64,000 bases of DNA, taken from Anolis sagrei. Lineage: Eukaryota; Chordata; Lepidosauria; Squamata; Anolidae. Made by a program: the position numbers and the translations under genes. Below, one piece after another: positions 10,690 to 28,059 of this stretch. The notes below the pieces were generated by a model. The model had not been told where the DNA came from, did no database searches, and was given only the letters and a program-made list of their open reading frames with translations. Location: the NCBI RefSeq assembly GCF_037176765.1, contig NC_090034.1, forward strand, positions 27,722,875-27,786,874. Reading direction: 5' to 3'. The stretch's first letter is position 1. The number at the start of each line of letters is the position of its first letter.

Positions 10690-11225
10690 ATCCCTTTTGA
10701 TTATCCAGGGATAATGGGCATTGTAACCCGACAGACACCACCTCCGCAAGCCTTGCATCCCAATTCAAACCCCACTCTTTCAGATGTCATTGTATCTCAT
10801 CATGGGGAGACAGGGTTGCAGTCCAGCAACTGGAGGAGGGACACATCAAAGTGCATGGCTCTCAGGCCACGAGCTTGATGCACGTGCAGTAAGGCATTCA
10901 GCATGTACTGCTGGGTCAAAATACAGGCACACAATATCTGAAAGACAGAAAAGGCATTTTCGAGCCGAACCAAAATGTGAGGATTGCTATTACTTGACTG
11001 CACATGCATCAATCTCAAGGCCTACGAGCCACATGACCTTCTGTGCTGTTTGATGTGCCCCTCCTCCAGATGCTGGGCTGCAACCCTGTCTTCCTCCCAT
11101 CATGACTAGGTACAATGATGCCTGCAAGGCTGCCATTTGTTCTATTGAGAGTAGGGTCTGAATTGGGATACAAGGCTTGTGGAGATGGTGTCTGTCGGGT
11201 TATAATGCTCATTATCTGAATGCCA
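10690..11225. mobile_element. Foldback element with ~170-bp arms
   Basis: The left arm (about 10707-10850; CCCGACAGACACCACCTCC, GCCTTGCATCCCAATTC, AGACAGGGTTGCAGTCCAGC) is repeated inverted in the right arm (about 11043-11220; GCTGGGCTGCAACCCTGTCT, GAATTGGGATACAAGGC, GTGTCTGTCGGG). The roughly 190-bp centre is unpaired. A related, poorer copy lies at 13735-14130. Confidence 0.75.
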
Positions 11226-11884
11226 GCAGACCCTCCATGGAGTCAGGAACCTGCTTTGCCATCAAGGTCATCGGATATTGCCAATAGAACCGATAATTTG
11301 GGAATTCTTAACCAGTAATTGGCCATGCTGGCTAAGAGAGGATGACATTTTTGTCCACTTTTCAAAGCCCCGCAATTCCCCGTTCTGTCACAACGCTTGG
11401 ACAGACCTACAGGTGACCCAGGGCGAGACACGCATAGCCCATGATAAAAACAATGTTGTTAACAAATCATAATGACAACGAGGCTCATTCTACTTTTTGA
11501 CAGAAATTTTAGGGGACTCGGCTCCATCCTGAGTGCATTCTTGGCCCGTCTTCCATCCGGCATAATGCTTTTTGGGCCAAACTTTGCACCTAAGAGCGTC
11601 GGACACAAGGGTACAGATAGAAATCTGACTAAAGGATGACCATAAAATGCTGCCCTTTGGGGGAAATATCTTCATGGGGAGGTGGCTGGTCAGCGCTTCC
11701 GGAAAATAAGGCACTTGTTGTTCGCAGGCATGTCGACCTGGAAGAAGACATTCTGTGGTTATTTTTTGGACATTTTTGGATCCCTATAAGGTTCAATAGG
11801 TGCTACTGCTTTTTGTAAGGAACTGGGACTGGCAAACTAGGAAAAACTGGAAGATTGTACTGGTTTGGCAGATTTGATTCATGG

Positions 11885-12660
11885 CAGCCCAATGATTACT
11901 ATACTGATCATAACAATATCGTAACTATTATTTTAACATGGTAGTAATATGATATAATAATTATGATTATAATATTTATATATTATCATACCACATAATG
12001 ATGTAGTTATTATATTGAAAATAAAATATAATTATTTTATTATAATAATATACTTATTATATTGATAATAATATGTATTCCTTAATAAAATTATTATATT
12101 CTTTACAATATGAACATTGATATAACACCATAATAACATTATTGCTTATAATATCATGAATTATAATGTACTAATATAACATCATATATGTACTAGATTG
12201 TTTATAATAATATAATAATTATATTAATGCATCATCATATACTTATTATATTATTATAACAATTATATTAATAGCGTCATTATTTATTTATTTATTTATT
12301 ATATTATTACTATATTGTATTAACATCATCATAATATACTTATATTGATAATATTATGATTACTATATACATAATCATACATAATCATAATATACTTACT
12401 ATTATTATTATAATTGCTATGTTAATACAATATCATAATATACTTATTATATATTGATTATAACATTATAATATTATATTAATATCATCATGCCATATTT
12501 ATAATGATTACTATATTATATTAATACTGGAGAACATCATCATAACATTACTTTCATCATCATAATAATATATTATTATAACAATATAATAATCATTATA
12601 TACCTATTATAATACTGATTATAATAGGCATATATATTGATATAATGATTATTATCAAAG
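11885..12660. repeat. AT-rich low-complexity block
   Basis: About 775 bp of almost pure A/T built from ATAATATA, TTATTATA and similar units. It ends about 115 bp downstream of the METTL26 stop codon, so it flanks or overlaps the METTL26 3' UTR. Confidence 0.9.
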
Positions 12661-12776
12661 CTAAGTAAAGGGAATTGGTCAATGGGAATTTATAATCCGG
12701 CATCATCTGGAAGACCATATCTTCCCATCCTTGTTAAAAGTGCTGATCGAAGGCAATAATTTTGCCTTTATTAAAG

Positions 12777-19300
<6,524 letters not shown>

Positions 19301-19389
19301 TGAATGGGTGGGTGAGTGGGTGGGTGGAGGAGGGCCAGCTGACCTGGCTCGAGGCTTTCAGGGCATGCTGGGAGTCCCTCTTTGGCGAG

Positions 19390-19985
19390 GGCTTGGGAAA
19401 CTGCACCTCCCATGATCCCATAGGCTCAAGGTCTTCGGAAACTGCAACTCCCACAGAAAACTACGCCTCCCATGATTCCATACGGCTCAAGGTCTTGGGA
19501 AACTGCACCTCCCATGATTCCATACGGCTCAAGGCCTTGGAAAACTGCACCTCCCATGGGAAACTACACCTTCCATAATTCCATATAGCTCAAGGCCTTG
19601 GGAAATTGAAACTCGTACAGGAAACTACGCCTCCTATGATTCCAAGGCCTTGGAAAACTGCACCTCCCATGGGAAACTACACCTTCCATAATTCCATACA
19701 GCTCAAGGCCTTAGGAAATTGCAACTCCCACGGGAAACTACACCGCCCAAGATTCCATACGGCTCAAGGCCTTTGAAAACCGCAACTCCCACGGGAAACA
19801 ACACCTCCCATGATTCCATACATCTCGAGGCCTTTGAAAACTGCAACTTCCACGGGAAACGGCACCTCCCATGCTTCCATACATCTCAAGGCCTTTGAAA
19901 ACTGCAACTCCCACGGGAAAGTAGCCCTCCCGTGATTCCCTTAGGTCAGGACCTTGGGAAACTATAACTCCCATAACTCTGTAGC
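19390..19985. repeat. ~61-bp-period array of ACTRC..CTCCCA motifs
   Basis: About nine units, each made of a 19-bp part (GAAACTGCAACTCCCACGG) and a roughly 42-bp part (GAAACTACACCTCCCATGAT, then TCCATACGGCTCAAGGCCTT). About sixteen ACTNC..CTCCC motifs result. The array lies between the METTL26 promoter and the tRNA gene. Its units resemble an inner piece of the TCAATGCTATGG MITE family. Confidence 0.9.
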
Positions 19986-20135
19986 ATGGCAGTGTAAGCC
20001 CCCAAGCACACGCCTGGTTTTGTTGGATTTCTCGCTCTCCTCTGCGACAAGAATCTCACTCTCGTGGAGGTGAGAGGAAAGAACAGCGCCGCTGAGGGCG
20101 CGAATATCAATATTCAATTAATGAAGTGGGGAAGG

Positions 20136-20143
20136 AAAAAAAA
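20136..20143 (-). terminator. Pol III terminator of tRNA-Gly
   Basis: Eight consecutive T on the minus strand, starting four bases after the last tRNA nucleotide; ample for RNA polymerase III termination. Confidence 0.9.
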
Positions 20144-20147
20144 CCTG

Positions 20148-20218
20148 TGCGCCGCCCGGGAATCGAACCCGGGTCGCAAGAATGGGAATCTTGCATGATA
20201 CCACTACACCAGCGGCGC
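20148..20218 (-). tRNA. tRNA-Gly(CCC)
   Basis: A 71-nt tRNA on the minus strand. The acceptor stem GCGCCGC pairs with the 3' GCGGCGC, and the discriminator is A. The A box (TGGTGTAGTGG), anticodon loop TTCCCAT between complementary CAAGA and TCTTG arms, and B box (GGTTCGATTCC) are intact. There is no intron. The T run at 20136-20143 terminates it. From memory, human 16p13.3 also has a tRNA-Gly-CCC beside METTL26, so it may be an orthologue in place. Confidence 0.97.
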
Positions 20219-20539
20219 GGTTGGGAAGTCAATGCTGTGGAGATTCCTATGAAGCGCAAGCGAGAAGCCCCCCGTAGGTGCAAAATGGCAATGGCATCCT
20301 GGATTCTTCCTGCCGGATGCAGGGCTTCTCTTTGCCATTCTTGGAGCTTTCAAGGCAAAGATCCAGCAGGTTCATCTTATGCTTATCTCCAACTCACCTG
20401 ATCATCCTTTCCATTCAAATAGTATGTTAAAAATTAGTATTATTATTATTAAATTCCTTAAAACAGTGTTGCTGTTGTTGCATTTTTGTGCATAAGCATT
20501 ATTAAAACATTAAAATTATTGAAAATTCTAGGGTATCAA

Positions 20540-20880
20540 GTAACACCTATGGCCCTACCTGCACGGCCATTAAACTGCATGATATGACTCCCAGGCATGG
20601 GCAAACTTGGGCCCTCCAGGTGTTTTGGACTCCAACTCCCACAATTCCTAATAGCCGATAGGCTGTTAGGAACTGTGGGAGTTGGAGTCCAAAACACCTG
20701 GAGGGCCCAAGTTTGCCCATGCCTGCTCTACACTGATGATACAAGGCCATTTCAAACTGCATTATCTATATAGTGTAGATGGGCCTTGGCCTGCATTATA
20801 TGGGTCTGCACTGGCCATATTATAATGCAGTTCAAATTGCATTATATGGCAGTGTAGATCCCAGCCTGAACGTCCCTTGT
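20540..20880. mobile_element. MITE carrying a nested palindromic MITE
   Basis: The outer element has inverted ends (CTGCACGGCCATTAAACTGC.. and ..GCATTATATGGCAGTGTAG). Inside lies the palindromic MITE at 20592-20726. Confidence 0.6.
20592..20726. mobile_element. Near-perfect palindromic MITE
   Basis: The 5' half (CAGGCATGGGCAAACTTGGG.. to ..CACAATTCCTAATAGCC) is repeated almost exactly in the opposite sense on the 3' half (GGCTGTTAGGAACTGTGGGA.. to ..CCCATGCCTG), leaving only a few loop bases. Best-preserved copy of this family in the window. Confidence 0.9.
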
Positions 20881-21074
20881 CTGGAATTCTGAAATCCCAA
20901 ATGATGCTTGGCTTTATAGGCACATATACATACACCTTGAGCCCATTGTTGGAGGAAAATGGCTAATAAATATTTAATAATAGTAATAATAATAATTTAT
21001 ACAAATAAATAAATAGTAATCTGTTGTAATAATAAAAATAAATAATAATCAGTTTTAGTTGTTATACAGTAATA

Positions 21075-21275
21075 GGAAGAGAGCTGTTCAGCAGTGGAAC
21101 TCTCTGCTCCAGAGTGTGCTGGTGGCTCCTTCTTTGCAGGCTTTTAAACAGAGGCTGGATGGCCATCTGTCGGGGGTGCTTTGAATGCGATTTTCCTGCT
21201 TCTTGGCAGAATGGGGTTGGACTGGATGGTCCACAAGGTCTCTTCCAACTCTAGGATTCTATGACTCTATGAATC
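21075..21275 (+). mobile_element. CR1 3' end
   Basis: GAGCTGTTCAGCAGTGGAAC..GGCTGGATGGCCATCTGTC..CTAGGATTCTATGACTCTAT. 5'-truncated, with diagnostic 3' ATTCTATG repeats. Confidence 0.85.
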
Positions 21276-21625
21276 AACTCATTTGCAATGTGGTGCATGG
21301 GTAATAATAATAATAATAATAATTTACTATAATACAGTAATAGGAAGGTAATCAACTCATTTGAAATGGGGTGCCACAGGAAATAACAACAACAGCAACA
21401 ACAACATACAAATATAATAAAATATAATTATTTTATTATGACAATAAAATAAATTATTATTGTTGTTGTTTTTATACAGTAATAGGAAGATAATCAACTC
21501 ATTTGAAATGTGATGCCATGGGAAATAATAATAATAGGGAAAATATATTAACAACGGTTTGTTCACTGATGGGTATATGAACCATAATAAAAAATGTTTG
21601 TTTTCAATAATAATAATAACAATAA

Positions 21626-22222
21626 CAGCTGCTGCAAGAAGATCACGCCGACAGACTACAAGCAGAAGCATAACACTGTTGCTCAGATGATTCATTGGAA
21701 CTTGTGTCACAAATACCATCTGCCTGCAACAAAAATCACAAGCCGGAAAAAGTTACAGAGAATGAACACATCAAGCTACTCTGGGACTTCCAAATTCAGA
21801 CAGACAGAGTTTTGGGACACAATACTCCTGACCTCACAATCGTGTTAAAAAACAAAGTATGGATTGTCATTTTTGCAATCCCAGGGGACAGCAGGATTGA
21901 AGAGAAACAACTGGAAAAGCTGACACGATATGAGGATTTAAAGATCGAACTGCAAAGACTCTGGCACAAGCCAGTCAAGGTGGTCCCAGTGGTGATCGGC
22001 ACACTGGGTGCAGTGCCTAAAGACCTTGGCCTGCACTTAAACACAATCGGCGCTGACAAAATTACCATCTGCCAGCTGCAAAAGGCCACCTTACTGGGAT
22101 CTGCACGCATTATTCATTGATACATCACACAGTCCTAGACACTTGGGAATTGTCCAATTGTGATCCAATACAACAGCCAGCAGAGTGTCTGCTGTGGACT
22201 CATCTTTTTGTGTTTCAAATAA
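21626..22222 (+). mobile_element. R4/Dong-clade LINE, 3' fragment
   Basis: A frame at 21695-22117 reads NHKPEKVTENEHIKLLWDF, TPDLTIVLKNKVWIVIFAIP, GDSRIEEKQLEKLTRYEDL and VPVVIGTLGAVPKDLGLHL, matching the C-terminal restriction-like endonuclease region of R4/Dong elements as I know it. Both flanks are (AAT)n, in line with the TAA-repeat target of Dong. A shorter inverted 3' end lies at 27490-27660. The catalytic Asp expected before AxPGD reads Phe here, so this copy is probably dead. Confidence 0.75.
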
Positions 22223-23000
22223 TAATAATAAGAACAACAACAACGTTTGTAAGTGGAAAGCGACATATGAAATCACAAGTTAACTTCTATGAAAATCAAC
22301 ATTTAAAACAGAACTGCAGCCACCCCTCTATATTTACAGTTTTAACTTTTGCGGATCTGATTATTATTTGCAGGTTGATTAATGTGGTCTCCCTGGGAAT
22401 CTCTTCATGGGGAAGGGGGAAGCAGAAGAAGCTGCAGGGTGTTTTTTTAATCAGAATAAGAAATAAGGGAGATAAGGGAGGCCAACAAGGAGATGGTTTG
22501 CTGAAGCTTCCTCATTTCTCAGGGTAATCTTTGAGAATCAACTCTCTTCACCTATGACCCAGACACTGGCCGGCCCAGCTTTGCAAGCCATTCAGTAAAG
22601 CAAACAAGCCCAGCTTGCCACTTGAAACAACTCCTTCTTAATTCCCTGGTGGTTCCAGGACTTCCAATATAAATCGCCTGCAAAGTGAAAAAGCCTTCCT
22701 TCTCTACTAGCTTCTCTCCAGATTAAGAGGTCAGTGTAGACATGCCCGTAGTCCAATGCTCAAAACTGGTTCAGTTATACCATGTTATACAATTTTGACT
22801 CTCCACTGTGAATGACGTGGGAAGGAAGCCAAATTCGACTGAATCTGCCATATGTGAACTAATGCTTCTGATATGATGAAGGATGTTACTTATTATTATT
22901 ATTATTATTATTTTGAAATATGAATAAAAATTCCTTTACATTTCTATACTTGTATCTACTAGTTATACTTATATTTTCCCCTATTAGTTATATTACAAAG
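22223..23000. other. Intergenic stretch, nothing recognised
   Basis: Mostly unique sequence with a short (ATT)n at about 22891-22912. No exon-like block. Confidence 0.35.
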
Positions 23001-24060
23001 TTATAATAAATGTGCACTCTGGTGCATTACCCTTTATATCTGCCTCTTTGTATTTTCTTTGCCTCCTGACCCTCATTCATTCCACAGCTGGCCCACACAG
23101 CAGGGTTTTCCCTCCCCCTTTTCCCCATATTTACCTAGCCTTCATCCCCATTAACCCCATGTTAACGCCAACCTCCTATGGGCACCCTGGCTTCCATTCA
23201 CAAACCCTCCCCGCCCTCCCCTGGTATCCACAGGCCCCCCCGTGTGTATGTTTAATGTGTCTTATTTTATATTTTGATATAAAACCCTCTTTGGAGAACG
23301 ATGCCACCAATCACGACCTTGGTGACCTTTCATCAGCACCTCATGACCCAGGAATTCCCTCCAGTTGTTTTCTTGGGCATTATCTCAAACACAAAGGACT
23401 CAAGCACCCATCATCACCGGAGCCCCATAACTCAAACTGTGTATAGGACAACTTACTGCAAGCTGGCATTCATTTCAGCTGACTTGAATAAACTACCACA
23501 GTGGCTTCTTCTTCAACTTGGTGAGATTTCATGATTTGGAAACATTGGGTAGCATCTTCATCTCACCAGGCACATGAATCCATGGGCGGCCCGCTGCTGG
23601 TGCCAGTATCCACTTTTCGGAACTCGGTATCCACACATCAGGTTTTGCTATCCGAGGCCAGTTTAAATTGCTCTGTTTCAGTTGTACCTCTGCTCTTTAT
23701 ATTATTTTATTTGTTGGATCATGAAGATGGTCTCATTCATTTTTTGTATTTCCCTTACCCTTTTTCTCTTTGACACCCATCTCTCCTTAGGATACCCATT
23801 CATCTATTTAATTCTCCTTTCAGTGATGTCATCTGATAAGTCATACCATTTTTCGAGTTCCCATTTACAGTGCTCTTTGAATCCTAAGGTTACAATTGCT
23901 CTCATGCATTTTATGATTTTGAGCCATTTTTTATTCCCACCTTTATCTTCTATTTTTGGAGTAAATAATGTTTTTTTGTTCCGATTCCACCACATTTATG
24001 CCAGCACAGCTGTGTGTGTGTTGTTTTTTTGGTTTTTTTTTTTGTAATATGAGCCAATTG
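23001..24060 (-). mobile_element. Possible L1-like LINE remnant
   Basis: The minus-strand frame at 23804-23995 (NKKWLKIIKCMRAIVTLGF, WELEKWYDLSDDITERRIK) has the lysine/tryptophan-rich look of an L1 ORF2 C-terminus, followed by an A-rich stretch. The remainder, 23001-23600, is only presumed to belong. Tentative. Confidence 0.3.
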
Positions 24061-24144
24061 ATGTGGGGTTTGTTGGCATTTTGTTATTATTTTACATTGT
24101 GTTGCCTTAATCCTTAGGTATGGGTGCAAGGTTCATGTGTTTAC

Positions 24145-24159
24145 CCCCCCCCCCCCCAT
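24145..24159. repeat. Poly-C run
   Basis: A homopolymer of about 15 C. Similar runs: C14 near 31207, G22 near 39197, G10 near 62357. Likely assembly trouble spots. Confidence 0.9.
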
Positions 24160-24784
24160 TTTAACCTGTGAAATGCTAAAGAGTTTCTACTGGGTTGTTC
24201 TTTGTTGTTTTCCCAAGGGTCAAATTGCACATGACGTGGCTTTCCAGCCCAATGCTGCTGCTGATGAGGGGTATCTGGCCGTTGATAATAATCTGGAGTC
24301 CAGCAAGCTTGGAAGTGGGGGGTTAACTCTTCCTTGCAAAAAAACATTTTGCTTCGCATTATCAGCTTTACTTTGGGAGGGAAGAAACTCAGTCGTTCTG
24401 GTGAACTGAGTTCTCTTTTCTCTCTCTCTGTAGCATCTCCAAAGACTATCAGACAAAAGGGTGCTTTTGCAGGATTGCTTCAATGGAGGAAAGAGCTGGA
24501 TTCTCTGTCTGGTCCTGGTTAATTTTCAGCACCCACCGCCACGCATCTGTGCAATTTTAGAACAGCAAGACACACATTAGATGTGCACTTTGGCCCCATG
24601 CATGGGGTTTGCAGGCCTAGGACTTGGTTGTCACTAGAGGGCATGCGGGCACCCAAGCACACCCTTTACCTTTCCCCTCCAAAAGGTAAAGCCAGCCTTG
24701 CAGGTAATTCTCAAGGTCACCTCTGAACTTGGCTGAGTTTTAAAGAACATGGTCACCATGTTTAAGCATGTAAAAGGATGTCTC

Positions 24785-25057
24785 GAGAAAGAGGGAGCAG
24801 GCTTCTGTTCACCTGCCTTGGAGGCATGGATTCAAATTACAGGAATGAAGATCCCATCTGAACATTAGGAAAAACTTCTTAGAACTGTTTAACAGTGGAA
24901 CTCTCTGCCTTGTAGTCTAGTATAAGCTCTTTCCTTGGAGGCTTTGAAACAGAGGCTGTTGGGGGAGGGGGCTTTGATGGCGCTTTTCCTGCATAAAGGC
25001 AGAATAAAGGGGGTTGGGCTAGATGGCCTTTAGAGATCCCTTCTAACTCTAAGGTTC

Positions 25058-25102
<45 letters not shown>

Positions 25103-25235
25103 GTAAGGGCTGTATGGCTATCTGTCAGGGGTGCTTTGATGGTACTTTTCCTGCATGAAGGCAGAATAAAGGGGGTTGGACTAGATGGCCTTTAGAAGTC
25201 CTTTCCAACTCTAGGATTCTATAATTCTATTATTA
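24785..25235 (+). mobile_element. Two CR1 3' ends around an (ATT)n tract
   Basis: The first piece (24785-25055) ends TAACTCTAAGGTTCTATT. (ATT)n fills 25060-25101. A second, partial duplicate of the same 3' region (GCTTTGATGGTACTTTTCC..TAGGATTCTATAATTCTA) runs to 25230. This looks like a duplication of the 3' end. Confidence 0.75.
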
Positions 25236-25239
25236 CAGT

Positions 25240-25829
25240 TGTGCTTGGCTGAAAATTTCAGTGGTAAATGTCTTGATGTAACCTGTCATCATGATGATAA
25301 AGGAAATAAGAAGAAAGCAGAAGAAAACAAAGAAACTCCTGCAAGTTGTGGAAACTATTGTCCTTTGTGGCCAACAAGAGGGAGCAATGATTCAGGATCA
25401 CCTGTGGAGAACCTTTGTAGAATGAGGGTAATTTCAGGGCCTTGCTGAGATCTCGTGACAGATCAGGAGACACTGACCTGAAAAGTCATCTAGGGGGGAA
25501 AATTTTCAACCCCTCCAGCATTTTTTTCTGGCCTGTCCAAAGCGAATACATATATATTTTATATTCAAATGATGCCTTAAGCAGAGAAACAGCCGGCAGG
25601 GAAGCTTGCCCCAGAAGTGGGTCAGAGGTGACCAGCCAGGCACTCAAAGGAGATGGACGCAGCCGGTGTCCTTGCTGGCGGTCACCTTCCCGTCCTCTAA
25701 TCTCAGATGATGAGGAATGTAATCCAACTCCTCTGGAGCGCAGGGGAAAGAAAGCTGGGCAAAGCCACTCAACGTATTCGCTTGCACATATTCTCCAGAT
25801 TGGAACAGATCCCTTCTTTCCAGCAAACC
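25240..25829. other. Intergenic stretch, nothing recognised
   Basis: Unique-looking sequence. A 169-codon frame (25442-25951, plus) has no family resemblance and overlaps a SINE at its end. Confidence 0.35.
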
Positions 25830-25960
25830 CCAGCATAATAGAATGGTTTCAGCACCGGATTACAATCTGGAGCCTGATTCCCTTCTCAGACATGGAAACC
25901 CATTGGGTGACCTTGGGCGAGTCACACCCTCTCAGCCCCAGGTTTCCCTGAGTTGGAATG
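25830..25960 (+). mobile_element. MIR/CORE-type SINE fragment
   Basis: ATTGGGTGACCTTGGGCGAG then TCACACCCTCTCAGCCCCAG is the conserved core of MIR-like SINEs. It matches the core of the element at 13062-13262. Confidence 0.65.
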
Positions 25961-26156
25961 TACTTTAAGAAAAAGAATAACAGGAAATCTGGAATTATTA
26001 CTATTGTTGGCGGCTAACACTCCACACTAAACAAGTTTAAATGATGCAAGACAAAAGTTTAAAAAACAATTTAATAACAGTGTGGTAAAAAGAGAATTAA
26101 AATACAGTAAATACACTAAAATGCCCATCCATGTTTGGTCTTATTTCCATATAGAT

Positions 26157-26291
26157 CAGTGGTTCTCAACCTGTGGCTTCCCAGATGTTTTGGCCTTCAA
26201 CTCCCAGAAATCCTAACAGCTGGTAAACTGGCTGGGAATTCTGGGAGTTGTAGGCCAAAACACCTGGGGACTCACAGGTTGAGAACCACTA
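26157..26291. mobile_element. hAT-like MITE
   Basis: Starts CAGTGGTTCTCAACCTGTG and ends CACAGGTTGAGAACCACTA, hAT-type termini with one mismatch. The inner palindrome (CTTCAACTCCCAGAAATCC / GGGAATTCTGGGAGTTGTAG) resembles the GGTGTTTTGGACT MITEs. No clean 8-bp duplication. Confidence 0.75.
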
Positions 26292-26293
26292 AC

Positions 26294-26327
<34 letters not shown>

Positions 26328-26340
26328 GTATTAAATAAAG

Positions 26341-26383
<43 letters not shown>

Positions 26384-26540
26384 GGTAGATAGATAGATAC
26401 GCACTCACATATACACATACACACATACATATATACACATATATGTATACATATATTCACATATACACATATGCATATACACACATATATACACATATAC
26501 ATACATAAACATACACATACATGCATACATAGCCCTCTCT
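26294..26540. repeat. (GA)n, (ATT)n and (AC/AT)n microsatellites
   Basis: Three simple repeats in series, directly abutting the hAT-like MITE. Confidence 0.9.
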
Positions 26541-26695
26541 CAGGCCCCTTTTACACTGCCATATAAAATCCAGATTGCCGGCTTCTGGATTATCTGGCAG
26601 TGTAGACTCATTTAACCTAGTTCAAAGCAGATAAGAATGTGGATTATCTGCTCTGATGATCATCTGGATTATATAGCAATGTAGAAGGGGTCTCA
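26540..26695. mobile_element. MITE, CTGCCATATAATCCAG family
   Basis: TTTACACTGCCATATAAAAT.. and ..GGATTATATAGCAATGTAG form inverted ends. Confidence 0.7.
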
Positions 26696-26837
26696 CTCTC
26701 AGGGCTCATCATTAGAAAGAGAGGAAGTTTGGCGATGTCATGAAAAAGTTATTGAGATTTCTATCGCATTTGGAGGTTTTTTTATTGTCAGGGATGAAGA
26801 GAAAGAGATGTGAGGTTTTCCTGCCTCATTGGCCAAT

Positions 26838-27393
26838 CATACCTGTATTTCCTCGAGTCTCATGCGCCAACGAATCTAATGCACACCTCCGTTTTCAAAG
26901 CCCTGAAACCAAAACAATGTATTTGCTGCCAAACGTATTGCGCAGGGGGGAAAGGTGCACTCTTTGTAATTTGGCCCAAAAATAAAGGTGCGCAACGAAA
27001 TTGCAGTCTGCCTAGGATTCCTTCTGTACAAACAAAAAGCATTAGAACACCAAAGCTTTCAGCAACGGAAAAGAAAACCTTGGAGTGCATCTCTGCTATA
27101 GAATTAATTGCCTTGCTTCAATGCTATGGAATCATAGGGGATGTCATTCTGCAAGGTCTTGATCCTTCTCTGCCAAAGAGTGCAGATGCCTCACCAAACT
27201 ACAAATCCCAGCATTGCATAGCACTGAGTCAGTGGAATTAAATTACAGATGATGTTTTTCAAAGAGGAGCTCTGGAAACAGATTCCCGTTTTGCTTTGGC
27301 TCAGCACTAAGACGTCCGTATTACACAAATCTAATGCACACCTTAATTTTGCCCCCAACAGGTGAGCATTAGATTTGAGTAAGTAAATTGTCT
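26838..27393. mobile_element. TIR element, TTTACTYGAGTCT family, copy 2
   Basis: Starts TACCTGTATTTCCTCGAGTC and ends GCATTAGATTTGAGTAAGTA, inverted ends with about five differences. Shares its interior with 7945-8460 and 47785-48377. Confidence 0.7.
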
Positions 27394-27489
27394 GGTGCTT
27401 TGGTTTGAAAGGAGTGAGAGTCAGCAAAGGTCATGGAAACTCAATGGGTGATCTTGGGCAAGTTGGAAACAACTTGAATTATTATTATT

Positions 27490-27660
27490 TGGAACACAAC
27501 AAGATGAGTCCACAACAGACAAGATCACTCTGCTGGCTGTTGAATTGGATCACACGTTGGACACTTCCCAAGTGTCTAGGACTTTGTGATGTATCGGCGA
27601 ATAATACATGCCGATCCCAGTAAGGTGGCCTTCTGCAGCTGCCAGATGGTAATTTAGTCA
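27490..27660 (-). mobile_element. R4/Dong-clade LINE 3' end, inverted
   Basis: Reverse complement of the last 170 bp of the element at 21626-22222 (AAGTGTCTAGGACTTTGTGA, CCGATCCCAGTAAGGTGGCC). Bracketed by ATT/TTG repeats, like the other copy. Confidence 0.75.
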
Positions 27661-27693
27661 TTATTATTGTTGTTGTTGTTGTTGTTGTTGTTA

Positions 27694-27900
27694 TTGGGTT
27701 GTTGTAGGTTTTCTCGGGCTATGTGGCCATGATCTAGAGGCATTCCCTCCTGATGTTTTGCCTGCATCTATGGCAAGCATCCTCAGAGGTAGTGAGGTGA
27801 TGACGAAACGTCAGGAGAGAATGCCTCTAGAACATGGCCATATAGCCTGAAAAAACCTACAACAACCCAGTGATTCCGACCATGAAAGCCTTCGACAATA
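27694..27900. mobile_element. Inverted-repeat MITE (GGGTTGTTGTAGGTTTTC family)
   Basis: Arms TGGGTTGTTGTAGGTTTTCT.. and ..AAACCTACAACAACCCA, with AGGCATTCCCTCCTGATGTT against AACGTCAGGAGAGAATGCCT. A short tail (GTGATTCCGACCATGAAAGC) follows, as in the copy at 34285-34432. A third copy lies at 36322-36536. Confidence 0.8.
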
Positions 27901-28059
27901 CATTATTATGTTTATTTATATCCCACTTTTTCTCTCCATCAGGAGATTCAATGCACACACACAGGTGTTTTTTTTTCCTATTCTGCCTCAGGCAGTGACT
28001 GCCCTGGGCTTTCTCTGCTTCCTTTGGATTGCATCCTAGTTTTGCGCTCCAAAACAAAA

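Noticed and set aside
23012-23446. 144-codon Pro/His-rich frame as a gene
   Set aside because: No splice context, no family resemblance, and next to a possible LINE remnant.
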